Source: DASUBN01 sp036000105 (GTDB taxonomy: Bacteria; Pseudomonadota; Gammaproteobacteria; Natronospirales; REEB76). Taken from it: DNA of 64,000 nt. The stretch's first letter is position 1, and each line of letters opens with the position of its first letter. Below, piece after piece: positions 7,054 to 14,811 of the stretch. The notes under the pieces are model-generated. The model searched no databases. It was not told the DNA's origin and saw nothing but the letters and a program-made list of their open reading frames with translations. The DNA lies in assembly GCA_036000105.1 (NCBI GenBank), contig DASYGE010000002.1, positions 186,001 to 250,000 on the forward strand. The letters run 5' to 3'. The translations under genes and the position numbers were made by a program.

Positions 7054-7365
7054 CTAAAATTAAAGCAGCAGATATACGCCCTGGGCGATCCCACCCGATT
7101 TGCCATATTTGAGCGGTTGGAGAGGGGTCCCCTGGCGGTAGTACAGATCGCGAAAGGGCTGCCAGTGAGCCGCCCCGCCGTGTCCCAGCACCTCAAGGTG
7201 CTGAAGGACGCTGGGCTAGTGACGGACCAACGGGCGGGAAACCGGCGCCTATATAGCTTGAGTCCGGCGGGCCTGGGCGAGCTCAGGGACTACTTCCAGC
7301 AGTTCTGGAGCCTGTCCCTGTCTGCCTTCAAGGAAGCGGCGGAGAGCGAAAGCGATGCGCCGTGA
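7042..7365 (+). CDS. ArsR-family repressor
   Basis: A 107-residue winged-helix protein: YALGDPTRFAIFERLERGP, IAKGLPVSRPAVSQHLKVLK, RAGNRRLYSLSPAGLGELR. It lacks metal-binding cysteines and belongs to the SRPBCC-linked subtype; two SRPBCC genes follow at 7516 and 8063. The GTG start has no visible ribosome binding site and lies inside the symmetric operator, so leaderless translation is likely. Confidence 0.85.
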   Translation: MKTNLKLKQQIYALGDPTRFAIFERLERGPLAVVQIAKGLPVSRPAVSQHLKVLKDAGLVTDQRAGNRRLYSLSPAGLGELRDYFQQFWSLSLSAFKEAAESESDAP

Positions 7366-7432
7366 GCCTCCGCCGGACAAAAGCCGGCCGGTACTGTCTT
7401 TCAGGAAACCGGTCCCATCGAAGCGCAGCCCT

Positions 7433-7519
7433 GATGCCTTCGCCCACTACCTGCAGCTGTGGCAGATGGTTCTGACGGCGTTCAAGAAAAAAGCAGAAAC
7501 GAAAGAAGGTAATCCATGA
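7433..7519 (+). pseudogene. Relic of an ArsR C-terminus
   Basis: An open stretch reading HYLQLWQMVLTAFKKKAETK ends in a TGA that overlaps the next ATG (ATGA). It resembles the C-terminal end of the ArsR protein just upstream (DYFQQFWSLSLSAFKEAAE). I read it as the remaining tail of a second ArsR gene formerly coupled to the SRPBCC gene. Confidence 0.45.
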
Positions 7520-8007
7520 AGCAGTCCCGCGAACAGAATGATCAGGTGCAGATCAGCGTGGTGGTCGCCATATCGCAGGAGCGTGCTTTCGACTTCTATA
7601 CCCGCAGGTTTGATGTCTGGTGGCCGCGCGATGCCCATATCGGCAAGGCGCCGATGCGGACAGCGGTCCTCGAGCCCCGCGTGGGCGGACGCTTATACGA
7701 GCGTGATGCCGATGGCACCGAATGCGACTGGGGCCGGCTCCTGACCTGGGAACCGCCCCAGCGAGTGAAGTTCAGCTGGCATATCGATCATGTACAGCAG
7801 TTCGACCCAGACCCGGATCATGCCAGTGATGTGGAAGTGCGGTTCATCCCAGAAGGTCCGAAGCAGACACGAGTGGAGTTGACCCATTCCAACTTCGGGC
7901 GCCATGGCATAGGTGCAGGCAGCATACGAGAGTCCATAAGCAAGGGCTGGCCCAAGATGCTTGGTGAATTCGCCGCCAAATGCGCCGGCTCAGCCGATTC
8001 TTTCTAA
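7516..8007 (+). CDS. SRPBCC-family (AHSA1-type) protein
   Basis: 163 residues with the SRPBCC/START-like fold pattern: ISVVVAISQERAFDFYTRRFDVWW, GGRLYERDADGTECDWGRLLTWEPPQRVKFSW and a C-terminal ..RVELTHSNFGRHG. These proteins bind small hydrophobic ligands; the ligand here is unknown. It is likely controlled by the ArsR protein at 7042. Confidence 0.8.
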   Translation: MKQSREQNDQVQISVVVAISQERAFDFYTRRFDVWWPRDAHIGKAPMRTAVLEPRVGGRLYERDADGTECDWGRLLTWEPPQRVKFSWHIDHVQQFDPDPDHASDVEVRFIPEGPKQTRVELTHSNFGRHGIGAGSIRESISKGWPKMLGEFAAKCAGSADSF

Positions 8008-8062
8008 GGTCCCATTGGGTATTCAACCCCCAACCCATCCAATTTTCATAAGGAGATTTCCC

Positions 8063-8524
8063 ATGTCCAGCAACATCATGCATAGCATCGCCATCAAGAC
8101 CACCCCGGCACGGGCCTATGAAGCGGTCACCACCGAGAGGGGCCTGGCGGGCTGGTACACGCCTGCCACCAAGGCAGAACCCAGGGTGGGAGGCACGAAC
8201 GAATTCACCTTTGGGGACTACGGCGCCCTGAGATTCCGTGTGGAGAAGCTCGAACCCAGTCGTCATGTGGATTGGGTCGGCGTGGATTGCCCTCCCGAAT
8301 GGAAAGGGAGTCACGTCTCGTTCGATATCAAACCCGAAGACGAGAACACGATCACATTCACGTTCAGCCATACCGGCCTGCCGTCCAACTACGACGGATA
8401 TGCGTGTTTCAATTATCTGTGGGGTCAGTACGTCCGCAGCATCAAGCTTCTGCTCGAGACGGGGGCAGGCGAGCCCTTCGGTTCCGAGGGTTCGAAAACC
8501 TCCAGGACGACACCTACGGATTGA
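8063..8524 (+). CDS. SRPBCC-family protein
   Basis: Start ATG 8063 has AGGAGA seven bases upstream; the longer open frame upstream has no such site. The 153-residue protein shows IAIKTTPARAYEAVTTERGLAGWYTPATKAEP, a GLAGWY motif typical of SRPBCC proteins, and a conserved C-terminal helix (NYLWGQYVRSIKLLLETG). It is separated by 55 bases from the preceding SRPBCC gene and probably cotranscribed with it. Confidence 0.8.
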   Translation: MSSNIMHSIAIKTTPARAYEAVTTERGLAGWYTPATKAEPRVGGTNEFTFGDYGALRFRVEKLEPSRHVDWVGVDCPPEWKGSHVSFDIKPEDENTITFTFSHTGLPSNYDGYACFNYLWGQYVRSIKLLLETGAGEPFGSEGSKTSRTTPTD

Positions 8525-8623
8525 TGACCTTCACTCCCGCTCAAGCCGCATAAGTCACAAGAGAGCGAGATTGGAATTATCGGATTTGAACGAGGAAGGC
8601 CAGGAGGGGAAAGGGCTCAAGTT

Positions 8624-8691
8624 GAGCTAGCCCGGATTTGACGAAGGGGACTATACGACAGGAGAGGTGTCCGTCAAATCCGGGTTAGCTC
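8624..8691. repeat. Large inverted repeat, possible terminator
   Basis: GAGCTAGCCCGGATTTGACG (8624-8643) and CGTCAAATCCGGGTTAGCTC (8672-8691) pair at 19 of 20 positions around a 28-base loop. No U-tract follows, so transcription termination is only possible, not shown. It abuts direct repeat A. Confidence 0.7.
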
Positions 8692-8822
8692 AAGTCTTGA
8701 CTTAATATATTTTTGGACACGCTATCGATTCGGTTCGATGCTTACGATATAGACCCGCTGTTCGTCGCCGTTTTAGCTTAGCGGTCCCAGCGCCCGGCGT
8801 GGATCGCCTCGCGGCGGGCTGA
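8692..8822 (+). repeat. Direct repeat A, copy 2
   Basis: Contains both halves of the repeat found at 4986-5068 and 5326-5368, here almost contiguous. The two copies flank about 3.3 kb holding the HigBA-like pair and the two ArsR-SRPBCC modules. Confidence 0.8.
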
Positions 8823-8877
8823 GCCGCCCGTGGGCAGAATTATCAAGATTCACCACCAAATATGGGCATTTACCGGG

Positions 8878-8914
8878 ATTAACCTACTTGCTAAATATAA
8901 CCAAATAGGTTAAT
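8878..8914. promoter_or_regulatory. Inverted repeat upstream of mqsR
   Basis: ATTAACCT (8878-8885) and AGGTTAAT (8907-8914) are exact inverted repeats. MqsA is known to bind ACCT/AGGT palindromes in its own promoter; here the arms are 21 bases apart, wider than the classic site. Probable operator. Confidence 0.55.
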
Positions 8915-8921
8915 TTAAGTA

Positions 8922-9218
8922 ATGGAAAAGCCGACGCCCCATTGCAAGTTATCGGTGGTCAAAACGCTGGTGCAAACCGGAAAGATTCGTGTGACGGTGA
9001 CAGCAGCGACAGGCGCAGCAGCCATGGGATTCGGTCATGACGGAATTGTCGAGGTAGTCATGGGATTAACCTCCGCGGATTTTCACAAAAGCATGACGAC
9101 CTATGCCGATCACACGATTTGGCAGGACGTCTACCGGCCTACTACGCCTGCAGGAGATGTGTATTTGAAACTGACGGTGTTCGATGACGTGCTCATCGTA
9201 TCCTTCAAGGAGTTATGA
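8922..9218 (+). CDS. mqsR: MqsR mRNA interferase toxin
   Basis: The 98-residue protein closely follows MqsR: start MEKPTPHCKLSVVKTLV, middle HDGIVEVVMGLTSADFHKSMTTY and end DHTIWQDVYRP..LKLTVFDDVLIVSFKEL. MqsR is a ribosome-independent RNase that cleaves mainly at GCU. It overlaps or abuts the antitoxin gene downstream. Full length and intact. Confidence 0.93.
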   Translation: MEKPTPHCKLSVVKTLVQTGKIRVTVTAATGAAAMGFGHDGIVEVVMGLTSADFHKSMTTYADHTIWQDVYRPTTPAGDVYLKLTVFDDVLIVSFKEL

Positions 9219-9220
9219 AT

Positions 9221-9667
9221 ATGAAATGTCCGAATTGTGGAAAAGCGGAATTGGTGCACGGCACACGAGATATGCCTTATGTCTATAAAGGCGAGACTAA
9301 GGTTATTCCTACGGTCGTAGCGGATTATTGCCCAGCGTGCGGCGAAGGTGTCATGGAAATGGTCGAGTCTGTGCGTACTAGCGCAATAATGTTGGAATTC
9401 AATAAACAAGTGAATGCGTCATTTGTCGATCCGGAATTCATAGTGAATGTCCGCAAGAAACTTCATCTGGATCAGAAGGAAGCAGCGGAAATATTCGGTG
9501 GCGGCGTCAATGCGTTTTCACGCTATGAAAACGGTAAGACGCGTCCACCCCTAGCGCTTGTGCAATTACTCAAAGTATTGGACAGACACCCGGATCTGAT
9601 TAATGAGGTCATAGCGGATCGGAAACCGCGCCTGAAGGTTACAAGCCCTGGCACTCGAACTGCTTGA
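9221..9667 (+). CDS. mqsA: MqsA antitoxin/repressor
   Basis: N-terminal zinc site CPNC...CPAC (about residues 3-6 and 37-40) and a C-terminal XRE helix-turn-helix (LDQKEAAEIFGGGVNAFSRYENGKTRPP), the MqsA layout. ATG 9221 is used; ATG 9215 overlaps the mqsR stop and is equally possible, with AAGGAG upstream. It inhibits MqsR through the N-domain and represses through the C-domain. Confidence 0.92.
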   Translation: MKCPNCGKAELVHGTRDMPYVYKGETKVIPTVVADYCPACGEGVMEMVESVRTSAIMLEFNKQVNASFVDPEFIVNVRKKLHLDQKEAAEIFGGGVNAFSRYENGKTRPPLALVQLLKVLDRHPDLINEVIADRKPRLKVTSPGTRTA

Positions 9668-9729
9668 TTAAGAATCCATAGGATGGTCGAGCTGCCGAAG
9701 GAAGATAAGCCGGCCAAGCCACTAGCCTG

Positions 9730-9748
9730 AATAACAGGGGACAGACCA
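9730..9748 (+). repeat. Tag variant (GGGGACAGACCA)
   Basis: AATAACAGGGGACAGACCA, about 60 bases after mqsA; a related form is at 17605-17624. Confidence 0.5.
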
Positions 9749-9837
9749 TAGTCTTAAGGGTCAGCGCAATCCCCTCCCTTGTCACAAAAAATTCATGATT
9801 GGCTCCCTCTCCCGAGAAGGGCACCTACAGGGATGTA

Positions 9838-10024
9838 CGCCTATACGGACGTAGGCGGTAGAGCAGTGTCGGGAACGGCTGCCGAGGCGGTACGACTCCA
9901 TGGATGGAGGAGGTACGCCTATATGGATATAGGCGATAGAACGGCGTCGGGAACGAGCCGTCGAGAGCACTGCCTGGAGCAGGTGCCGAGAGCAACGCAA
10001 GAGCACGCCTACAGGACGTAGGCG
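9838..10024. repeat. Palindrome array, left copy
   Basis: Three hairpins at 9838-9857, 9916-9935 and 10006-10024; the middle one is the perfect CGCCTATATGGATATAGGCG. The segment 9911-10007 recurs in inverted orientation at 13451-13547 with three mismatches in 97 bases. Spacers share motifs such as GTCGGGAACGAGCCG. The arrangement resembles a BIME-type repetitive extragenic array. Confidence 0.8.
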
Positions 10025-10131
10025 GTAGAGCGGCGCCGGGAGCAAGCCGCCGAGTTGCCGGGAGGGGCTAGTTATTTCATCGCAGCGCAGCCAACATCTG
10101 ATCCCTTTTATGGATGAGGCTGGCTGAGAAG

Positions 10132-10154
10132 AATAAGGGGTCAGAACCCTTTAG
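10132..10154 (+). repeat. Hairpin tag variant
   Basis: AAGGGGTCAGAACCCTTT: same hairpin arms as the GGGGACGCTACCC tags with a different loop. It lies between the palindrome array and the isochorismatase-like gene. Confidence 0.65.
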
Positions 10155-10216
10155 TCCTTCTGGTAAAAAGTAGCGGTACTACTACACTATTGGTTCATTA
10201 GTTAGTGGAGGCGAAC

Positions 10217-10825
10217 ATGACGAGTCAGCCCATGCAGGATCCAGCCAAGGACCATCTCCTTACGCCGCAGAACTCTGCGCTGATCATCATCGATTACCAG
10301 CCGGTGCAGGTGGCCTCGGTCGCCTCCATGGACCGCCGTGACCTGGTGCTGAATATCGTGGCGGTTGCGCGACTGGCCAAGCTATTCAACTTGCCGCTGG
10401 TACTCAGCACCGTCAACGTGAAGAGCGGCATCAACAAGCCGACGATCCACCAATTGCAGGAAGTGTTCCCAGACCAGGAGAACTTCGATAGGAGCACGAT
10501 CAATGCCTGGGAGGATGTCGAATTTCTCAAGGCGGTGAAAGCCACCGGTCGCAAGAAGCTCATCATGGCGGCCCTGTGGACTGAGGCGTGCCTAACATTT
10601 CCAGCGCTCTGCGCCCTGAAAGATGGCTACGAGGTCTATCCCGTGGTGGATGCCGTCGGCGGGACGTCGGTCGAAGCGCATCGTGCCGGTCTCGACAGGA
10701 TCTGCCAGGCGGGTGCGCATCCCGTCAGCTGGGTGCAGCTCGCGTGTGAGTTGCAACGGGACTGGCAGCGTAAGGAGACCGCGGTGGAATTCGCAAAGAT
10801 CGTGTTTGCGGTGGAGGGCAACTAG
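10217..10825 (+). CDS. Isochorismatase-family hydrolase
   Basis: ATG 10217 is preferred over an in-frame GTG at 10205 because GGAGG precedes it. The 202-residue protein shows the cysteine-hydrolase pattern: SALIIIDYQPVQV (Asp), a lysine region, and ALWTEACLTFPALCAL with the nucleophile cysteine, then YPVVDAVGGTSVEAH. It resembles YcaC-like hydrolases. The substrate is unknown. It stands alone between repeat tags. Confidence 0.88.
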   Translation: MTSQPMQDPAKDHLLTPQNSALIIIDYQPVQVASVASMDRRDLVLNIVAVARLAKLFNLPLVLSTVNVKSGINKPTIHQLQEVFPDQENFDRSTINAWEDVEFLKAVKATGRKKLIMAALWTEACLTFPALCALKDGYEVYPVVDAVGGTSVEAHRAGLDRICQAGAHPVSWVQLACELQRDWQRKETAVEFAKIVFAVEGN

Positions 10826-10871
10826 ATGCGCCCTGCGTCCACCAAAGCCATCTGGTTCGCCTCGGTCACGG

Positions 10872-10895
10872 AAAAAGGGGACGCTACCGTTTAAT
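10872..10895 (+). repeat. Hairpin tag
   Basis: AAAGGGGACGCTACCGTTT, 47 bases after the isochorismatase-like gene; same orientation as the other tags. Confidence 0.75.
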
Positions 10896-11004
10896 GGTGG
10901 TGGACAGGGCCGTCTGTCCCATCTGACCATTTGGCCACGCTGACGGTGAAGACGCTGATCGTAGGCAGATCCTTTCTGAAGAACGTGAGACGGAGATCTG
11001 CAGC

Positions 11005-11538
11005 ATGGCGAAATTTGTCTACGGATTGAACCAGTCCCTGGATGGCTATGTCGACCACACCGAATTTGGCCCACCTCAGCCCGCGCTCTTCCGTCACTTC
11101 ATCCAGGAGGCGCGTGGCCTGACGGGCATGGTATACGGTCGCCGAATGTACGAGGTGATGCGTTATTGGGACGAAGACCTTCCTGATTGGGACGCGGAGG
11201 AACGCGAGTACGCGGTGGTGTGGCGGAGCCAACCGAAGTGGGTAGTGTCGCGCTCGCTGAAGTCCGTCGGCCCCAACGCCACCCTTGTCGCGGTTGACAT
11301 CGAGGCGGTGATACGGGGGCTGAAGGCCGAGCTCGCTGGGGAGATCGACGTCGCCGGACCAGAGTTGGCGCGCAGCCTAACCGAGGCCGGTCTTATCGAT
11401 GAGTATCGCCTCTACCTCCACCCCGTCGTGCTTGGCCGCGGCAAGCCATTCTTCGCGGGCCCCCGGCCGCCGCTCCGCCTTGTGTCCAACGAGCTGATCG
11501 GCGAGGGCGTGATCAGGCTGACATACGTCCCTGCCTGA
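11005..11538 (+). CDS. RibD C-terminal-domain (dihydrofolate-reductase-like) protein
   Basis: 177 residues with the RibD-C pattern: KFVYGLNQSLDGYVD at the N-terminus, GMVYGRRMYEVM, EIDVAGPELARSLTEAGLIDEYRLYLHPVVLGRGKPFF. These are putative NADPH-dependent reductases of unknown substrate. Start ATG follows GGAGATC. Single-gene unit between tags at 10872 and 11566. Confidence 0.85.
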   Translation: MAKFVYGLNQSLDGYVDHTEFGPPQPALFRHFIQEARGLTGMVYGRRMYEVMRYWDEDLPDWDAEEREYAVVWRSQPKWVVSRSLKSVGPNATLVAVDIEAVIRGLKAELAGEIDVAGPELARSLTEAGLIDEYRLYLHPVVLGRGKPFFAGPRPPLRLVSNELIGEGVIRLTYVPA

Positions 11539-11565
11539 TCAGGCAGATCACCCGATGCGCTGACG

Positions 11566-11588
11566 AAAAGGGGATACTACCCTTGTAT
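11566..11588 (+). repeat. Hairpin tag
   Basis: AAAGGGGATACTACCCTTG, 28 bases after the RibD-C gene; the loop differs slightly from the common form. Confidence 0.7.
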
Positions 11589-11633
11589 CTTGCATACTGC
11601 AGGCCCGCGTATTCCCGCGACAGGAGGTTTGAG

Positions 11634-12662
11634 ATGAAACATTTCGTGCTGGCGATTGCACTTGCGTTCCCGCTCCCCATGACCGCCTTGGCGGCCGGTG
11701 GCCCCGCGACGCTCACGCCGCCCAAGTCGGGCACGATCAAGGTGGCCTTCGTGCTCAGCGAGGGCGCCACGGTCATCGATTTCGCCGGTCCGTGGGAAGT
11801 GTTCGACAACGTCATGCTACCCGGCCATGGAGACGACATGCAGGCCAGCATGCCCTTCGATCTCTACACGGTCGCTCCGAGCAAGGCGCCGCTGCACACG
11901 AGCGGCAGCGGCCACCAGGGGATCACCATCGTGCCTGACTACAGCTTCGCAGATGCCCCCACGCCGGATCTGGTGGTGGTCGGCGCCCAGCGCGGCGGAC
12001 CGGGGCTCGAGGATTGGCTGCGCAAGGTGCACGCGGAACACGCGGTGGTGATGTCCGTGTGCACCGGGGCGTTCAAGGTGGCGCAGGCCGGGCTGTTCGA
12101 CGGCAGCGAAGCCACCACTCACCATGCGTATTTCGGGAACTTCGCACGCGACTTCCCGCAGGTGAAACTGGAGCGCTCGGTGCGCTACGTGCAGGCGAGC
12201 CCCACTGTGTTCAGCGCCGGCGGCCTGAGCTCGGGTATAGACCTGGCCCTGCATATCGTCGCCGAGTACTACGGCCAGGCGGTGGCGCAGAAGACCGCCG
12301 ACTACATGGAGTATCAGGGTACAGGCTGGAAGACCAACCAGGGCATCGATTACCCGGTGGCGGTCAAGTCTCACGAAGAGTGGGGCGGTGATCTCGCTCC
12401 GGGACAGACGGTCGCCTTTCACCTCGTGAACATGAGCGATGGCAGTTTCACTGCCACGGGCGACGGCCCGGGCTTCACCCATGCCAAGGCTGATGCGGAC
12501 GTGAACGGCGATGCGGTCGAGATCCGCTTCGACGTCGCCGGTCATCCCGCGAGCTTTGCAGGTAAGGCCGACGCCTCGGGGAACACCCTCACCGGTACCT
12601 ACACGCAAGACGGCCGGGCGCGGCCCCTGGTGCTGGTGAAGAAGTCCGAGACCCCGAACTGA
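11634..12662 (+). CDS. Exported DJ-1/PfpI-family protein
   Basis: ATG 11634 has AGGAGG upstream and starts a signal peptide (MKHFVLAIALAFPLPMTALAA). A DJ-1/PfpI domain follows at about 30-230, with VAFVLSEGATVIDFAGPWEVF and the nucleophile elbow VMSVCTGAFKVAQAG. The THHAYFGNF region resembles AraC-type GATase1 proteins. The C-terminal 100 residues form an extra beta-rich domain. Export of a DJ-1 protein is uncommon; activity is unknown. Confidence 0.8.
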   Translation: MKHFVLAIALAFPLPMTALAAGGPATLTPPKSGTIKVAFVLSEGATVIDFAGPWEVFDNVMLPGHGDDMQASMPFDLYTVAPSKAPLHTSGSGHQGITIVPDYSFADAPTPDLVVVGAQRGGPGLEDWLRKVHAEHAVVMSVCTGAFKVAQAGLFDGSEATTHHAYFGNFARDFPQVKLERSVRYVQASPTVFSAGGLSSGIDLALHIVAEYYGQAVAQKTADYMEYQGTGWKTNQGIDYPVAVKSHEEWGGDLAPGQTVAFHLVNMSDGSFTATGDGPGFTHAKADADVNGDAVEIRFDVAGHPASFAGKADASGNTLTGTYTQDGRARPLVLVKKSETPN

Positions 12663-12684
12663 GCTCGATCCCCTCGCTTCATCG

Positions 12685-12706
12685 AAAAGGGGACGCTACG
12701 CCTTAT
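12685..12706 (+). repeat. Hairpin tag
   Basis: AAAGGGGACGCTACGCCTTAT, 23 bases after the DJ-1 gene and 29 bases from the 3' end of the opposing membrane-protein gene. Confidence 0.75.
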
Positions 12707-12734
12707 TTAGCATAAGCGGCGAGGATCGACGTGC

Positions 12735-13172
12735 TTAAGCCCGGCCGAGGACGTAGGTCCTGAACACGTATCCCCAGGGCATGATGAGGTACACGATGAC
12801 GACGGGGATGAACACATAGAACGTCCCCTCGGCAGGTGAACCCGTGAGCGTGCCGGCCTTCCACAGAGGATAGGCCACCAGGATCAGCCACAGGGATTTG
12901 TAGAAGATCTCCAGGAGCAGGATGGGGATCATCTTCAGCGGATGAAACACGCCCAATATGGCGAGCGTCGAGAAGCCGGCCCAGACGCTCCAGGCGATGC
13001 CTTCCTTGTTCTCCCAAGGCCCTCGGTGACCGAGGGTATAGCTCCACACGTCGTAGGCCAGCATGGTCGCCATCAGGAAATACAGGGTCCGCAATAGATA
13101 GATGTTGATACGGCGGACGCCCTCGTAACGCACGTGGTCCCGCTCGAAGATGTGCTTGATGCCGGATGCCAT
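12735..13172 (-). CDS. Four-helix membrane protein, unknown function
   Basis: 145 residues with about four membrane segments (INIYLLRTLYFLMATMLAYDV; WSVWAGFSTLAILGVF; LLLEIFYKSLWLILVAYPLW; FYVFIPVVIVYLIMPWGYVF). I do not recognise the family by name. Bounded by tags at 12685 and 13299. Confidence 0.65.
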   Translation of the reverse strand: MASGIKHIFERDHVRYEGVRRINIYLLRTLYFLMATMLAYDVWSYTLGHRGPWENKEGIAWSVWAGFSTLAILGVFHPLKMIPILLLEIFYKSLWLILVAYPLWKAGTLTGSPAEGTFYVFIPVVIVYLIMPWGYVFRTYVLGRA

Positions 13173-13298
13173 GGGGTTCTCCCGATTCAGTAGAAGACAA
13201 AGGGATCAAGTCTTGTAATAGATAGTTGTCGGGTTGGTTTCTTAAAAGCCGTGATTCATTGTCTTTGTTCAAGATCCGCGTAGCAAGCCACGCGGACG

Positions 13299-13320
13299 AA
13301 AAGGGGACGCTACTCTTTTC
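13299..13320 (+). repeat. Hairpin tag
   Basis: AAAGGGGACGCTACTCTTTTC; sits between the membrane-protein gene and the right palindrome array. Confidence 0.7.
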
Positions 13321-13416
13321 AGTTAAGGCATCTTAACTGCCGTGTGGCTCGGCAACTCGGCAATTGCTCCTGCATTGCCCTACCTCCTCGGCAGCTTGTT
13401 CCCGACGCTGCTCTAC

Positions 13417-13588
13417 CGCCTATATCCATATAGGCGTGGGTCCCTCCAGTCGTGCTCCTGCGTTGCTCTCGGCACCCGCTCCAGGCGGTGCTCTCGACGG
13501 CTCGTTCCCGACGCCGTTCTATCGCCTATATCCATATAGGCGTACCTCCCCCGTCCTTGGGGTCGTACCGCCTACGTCCATGTAGGCG
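13417..13588. repeat. Palindrome array, right copy (inverted)
   Basis: Hairpins at 13417-13436, 13523-13542 and 13569-13588, two of them the perfect CGCCTATATCCATATAGGCG. Segment 13451-13547 is the reverse complement of 9911-10007 with three mismatches, so the two arrays form inverted repeats about 3.4 kb apart. Confidence 0.8.
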
Positions 13589-13694
13589 TGTCACAAAAAA
13601 TTCATAATTCAGCACGAGCTATCGTCGAATGACCGATCCTGCAACAGGGGAGGGGCTAGGAATTTGTCCGGAGCCCGCTCAGAATCCTGACCCG

Positions 13695-14042
13695 CTATAA
13701 CTTCCAGAAGGTGATGATAAGGCCGCCGCTCACTACCAGCGAGCCGCCCGCCAGGATCGGCACGGTGGGCAGCGTGCGGAAGAACAGGAAGTTGATGATC
13801 TGCCAGACCACGAACAGCGTAGCGATATAAAGGCCCACCACCTGCCCGAATTCAACAGGCGCGAGATTCAGGAAAGAGCCGTAGCCGAAGAGCAGGAGCG
13901 CCCCGGCGACGAACAGCGCGAGGCGATACACCCCGTGGTGGTTGTAGATCCCCATCCTTACGATCGCATCGCCGCTCACCTCGAGCGTGGTCGCGACGAT
14001 CAGGAAGAAGATGGGGTGGATGTTCCTTAGGGTATCGAGCAT
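13695..14042 (-). CDS. Small multidrug-resistance-like membrane protein
   Basis: From ATG 14042 the product is 115 residues with four hydrophobic segments (IHPIFFLIVATTLEVSGDAIVR; LALFVAGALLLFGYGSFLNL; VVGLYIATLFVVWQIINFLFF; ILAGGSLVVSGGLIITFW). TTLEVSGDAIVR resembles the Glu-containing first helix of EmrE-like SMR proteins. Size fits the SMR/DMT superfamily. Substrate unknown. ATG 14057 is an alternative start. Confidence 0.6.
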   Translation of the reverse strand: MLDTLRNIHPIFFLIVATTLEVSGDAIVRMGIYNHHGVYRLALFVAGALLLFGYGSFLNLAPVEFGQVVGLYIATLFVVWQIINFLFFRTLPTVPILAGGSLVVSGGLIITFWKL

Positions 14043-14177
14043 GGGATATGGCCCCATCGGAGGAGGGTGCGCTGAATCTAGCACGGGAGCGCAACCCTCG
14101 GCAGCGGATAGGATGATCGAGGGGTGGCTGCCTGTTGCCCGCATGCCAGGGCTTGGATGGCCGCCCGGCCGGGATTC

Positions 14178-14690
14178 TCAGTAGGCTTCTGGCGGGAGGT
14201 AGAGGGTGTAGAAGATGGCTTCCTCCCGCTCCATCTCCTGGCTGAACTCCTCGCTCATGGCCTCGATGTCCCGCTCGAACTCCGCCGCATTGTCCGCAGC
14301 CACCGGGGTGGCGCTGTAACGCTTGAGGAACAGCTGCACGCTGCGTCTGATGAGCGCGATGTGGGCGTACATCTCCCTGAGCACGGCGTCGCCTTCCTCG
14401 CCCTTGATGTGTTCGGCGAGATAGGGATGCAATCTCTCGCGCTCCTGGTGCAGGTGGTCGGCCAGGGCGTTGGCGAACTGTTCGAGGATATCGCCGACCT
14501 GCTCATAGGCGCCGAGCTGGGCGGCGCTGCTCGCTTCCACCAGCAGCATGCTGAGCGCGCGATGCTGGTGGGTGAGGGCGAGCACCTGAGAGGGGTCGTA
14601 AGGTGCCCCCAGGTACTGCGGCGACTTCCAGTCTGCATGTAGCAGATCCTGCTCGAGGAGCTTGCGGAAGAACTTCTCCAGCATGGACAT
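14178..14690 (-). CDS. Hemerythrin-like (HHE) protein
   Basis: 170 residues with the HHE cation-binding pattern: LTHQHRALSMLL, LADHLHQERERLHPYL, and MYAHIALIRRSV, plus a C-terminal EREEAIFYTLYLPPE. Such di-iron helical bundles bind oxygen or NO, or serve as iron stores. A clear paralog with the same start (MLxKFFRK) and end (YTLYxPPExY) lies at 22754-23263. Confidence 0.82.
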   Translation of the reverse strand: MSMLEKFFRKLLEQDLLHADWKSPQYLGAPYDPSQVLALTHQHRALSMLLVEASSAAQLGAYEQVGDILEQFANALADHLHQERERLHPYLAEHIKGEEGDAVLREMYAHIALIRRSVQLFLKRYSATPVAADNAAEFERDIEAMSEEFSQEMEREEAIFYTLYLPPEAY

Positions 14691-14811
14691 GTCCCAATCC
14701 CGGCCGGCGAGCGCCAGCCTCTTTGGTCATCTGGCTATAAGTTTAGCCTCCAGGGAGAGGACCTTGTGTAGGGATTCACCCCATGACGGGGTAATCCCCG
14801 GCCGCGCGGAG

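Larger units (their letters stand above)
8525..8921. other. 397-base intergenic repeat zone
   Basis: Contains a 20-base inverted repeat (8624-8691), direct repeat A copy 2 (8692-8822) and the inverted repeat before mqsR. No gene is supported. Confidence 0.6.
9668..10216. other. 549-base intergenic repeat array
   Basis: No gene is supported. It contains two tag variants (9730-9748, 10132-10154) and an array of three palindromes (9838-10024). Short open frames here merely read through the repeats. Confidence 0.65.
13173..13694. other. 522-base intergenic repeat zone
   Basis: Holds the tag at 13299-13320, the inverted palindrome array (13417-13588) and the sequence GTCACAAAAAATTCATAATT (13590-13609), which nearly repeats one at 9780-9799. 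No gene is supported. Confidence 0.65.

Noticed and set aside
9668..13694. CRISPR array suspected from the repeated palindromes
   Set aside because: Units are few, irregularly spaced, palindromic and inverted between the two places; no equal spacers or cas genes.
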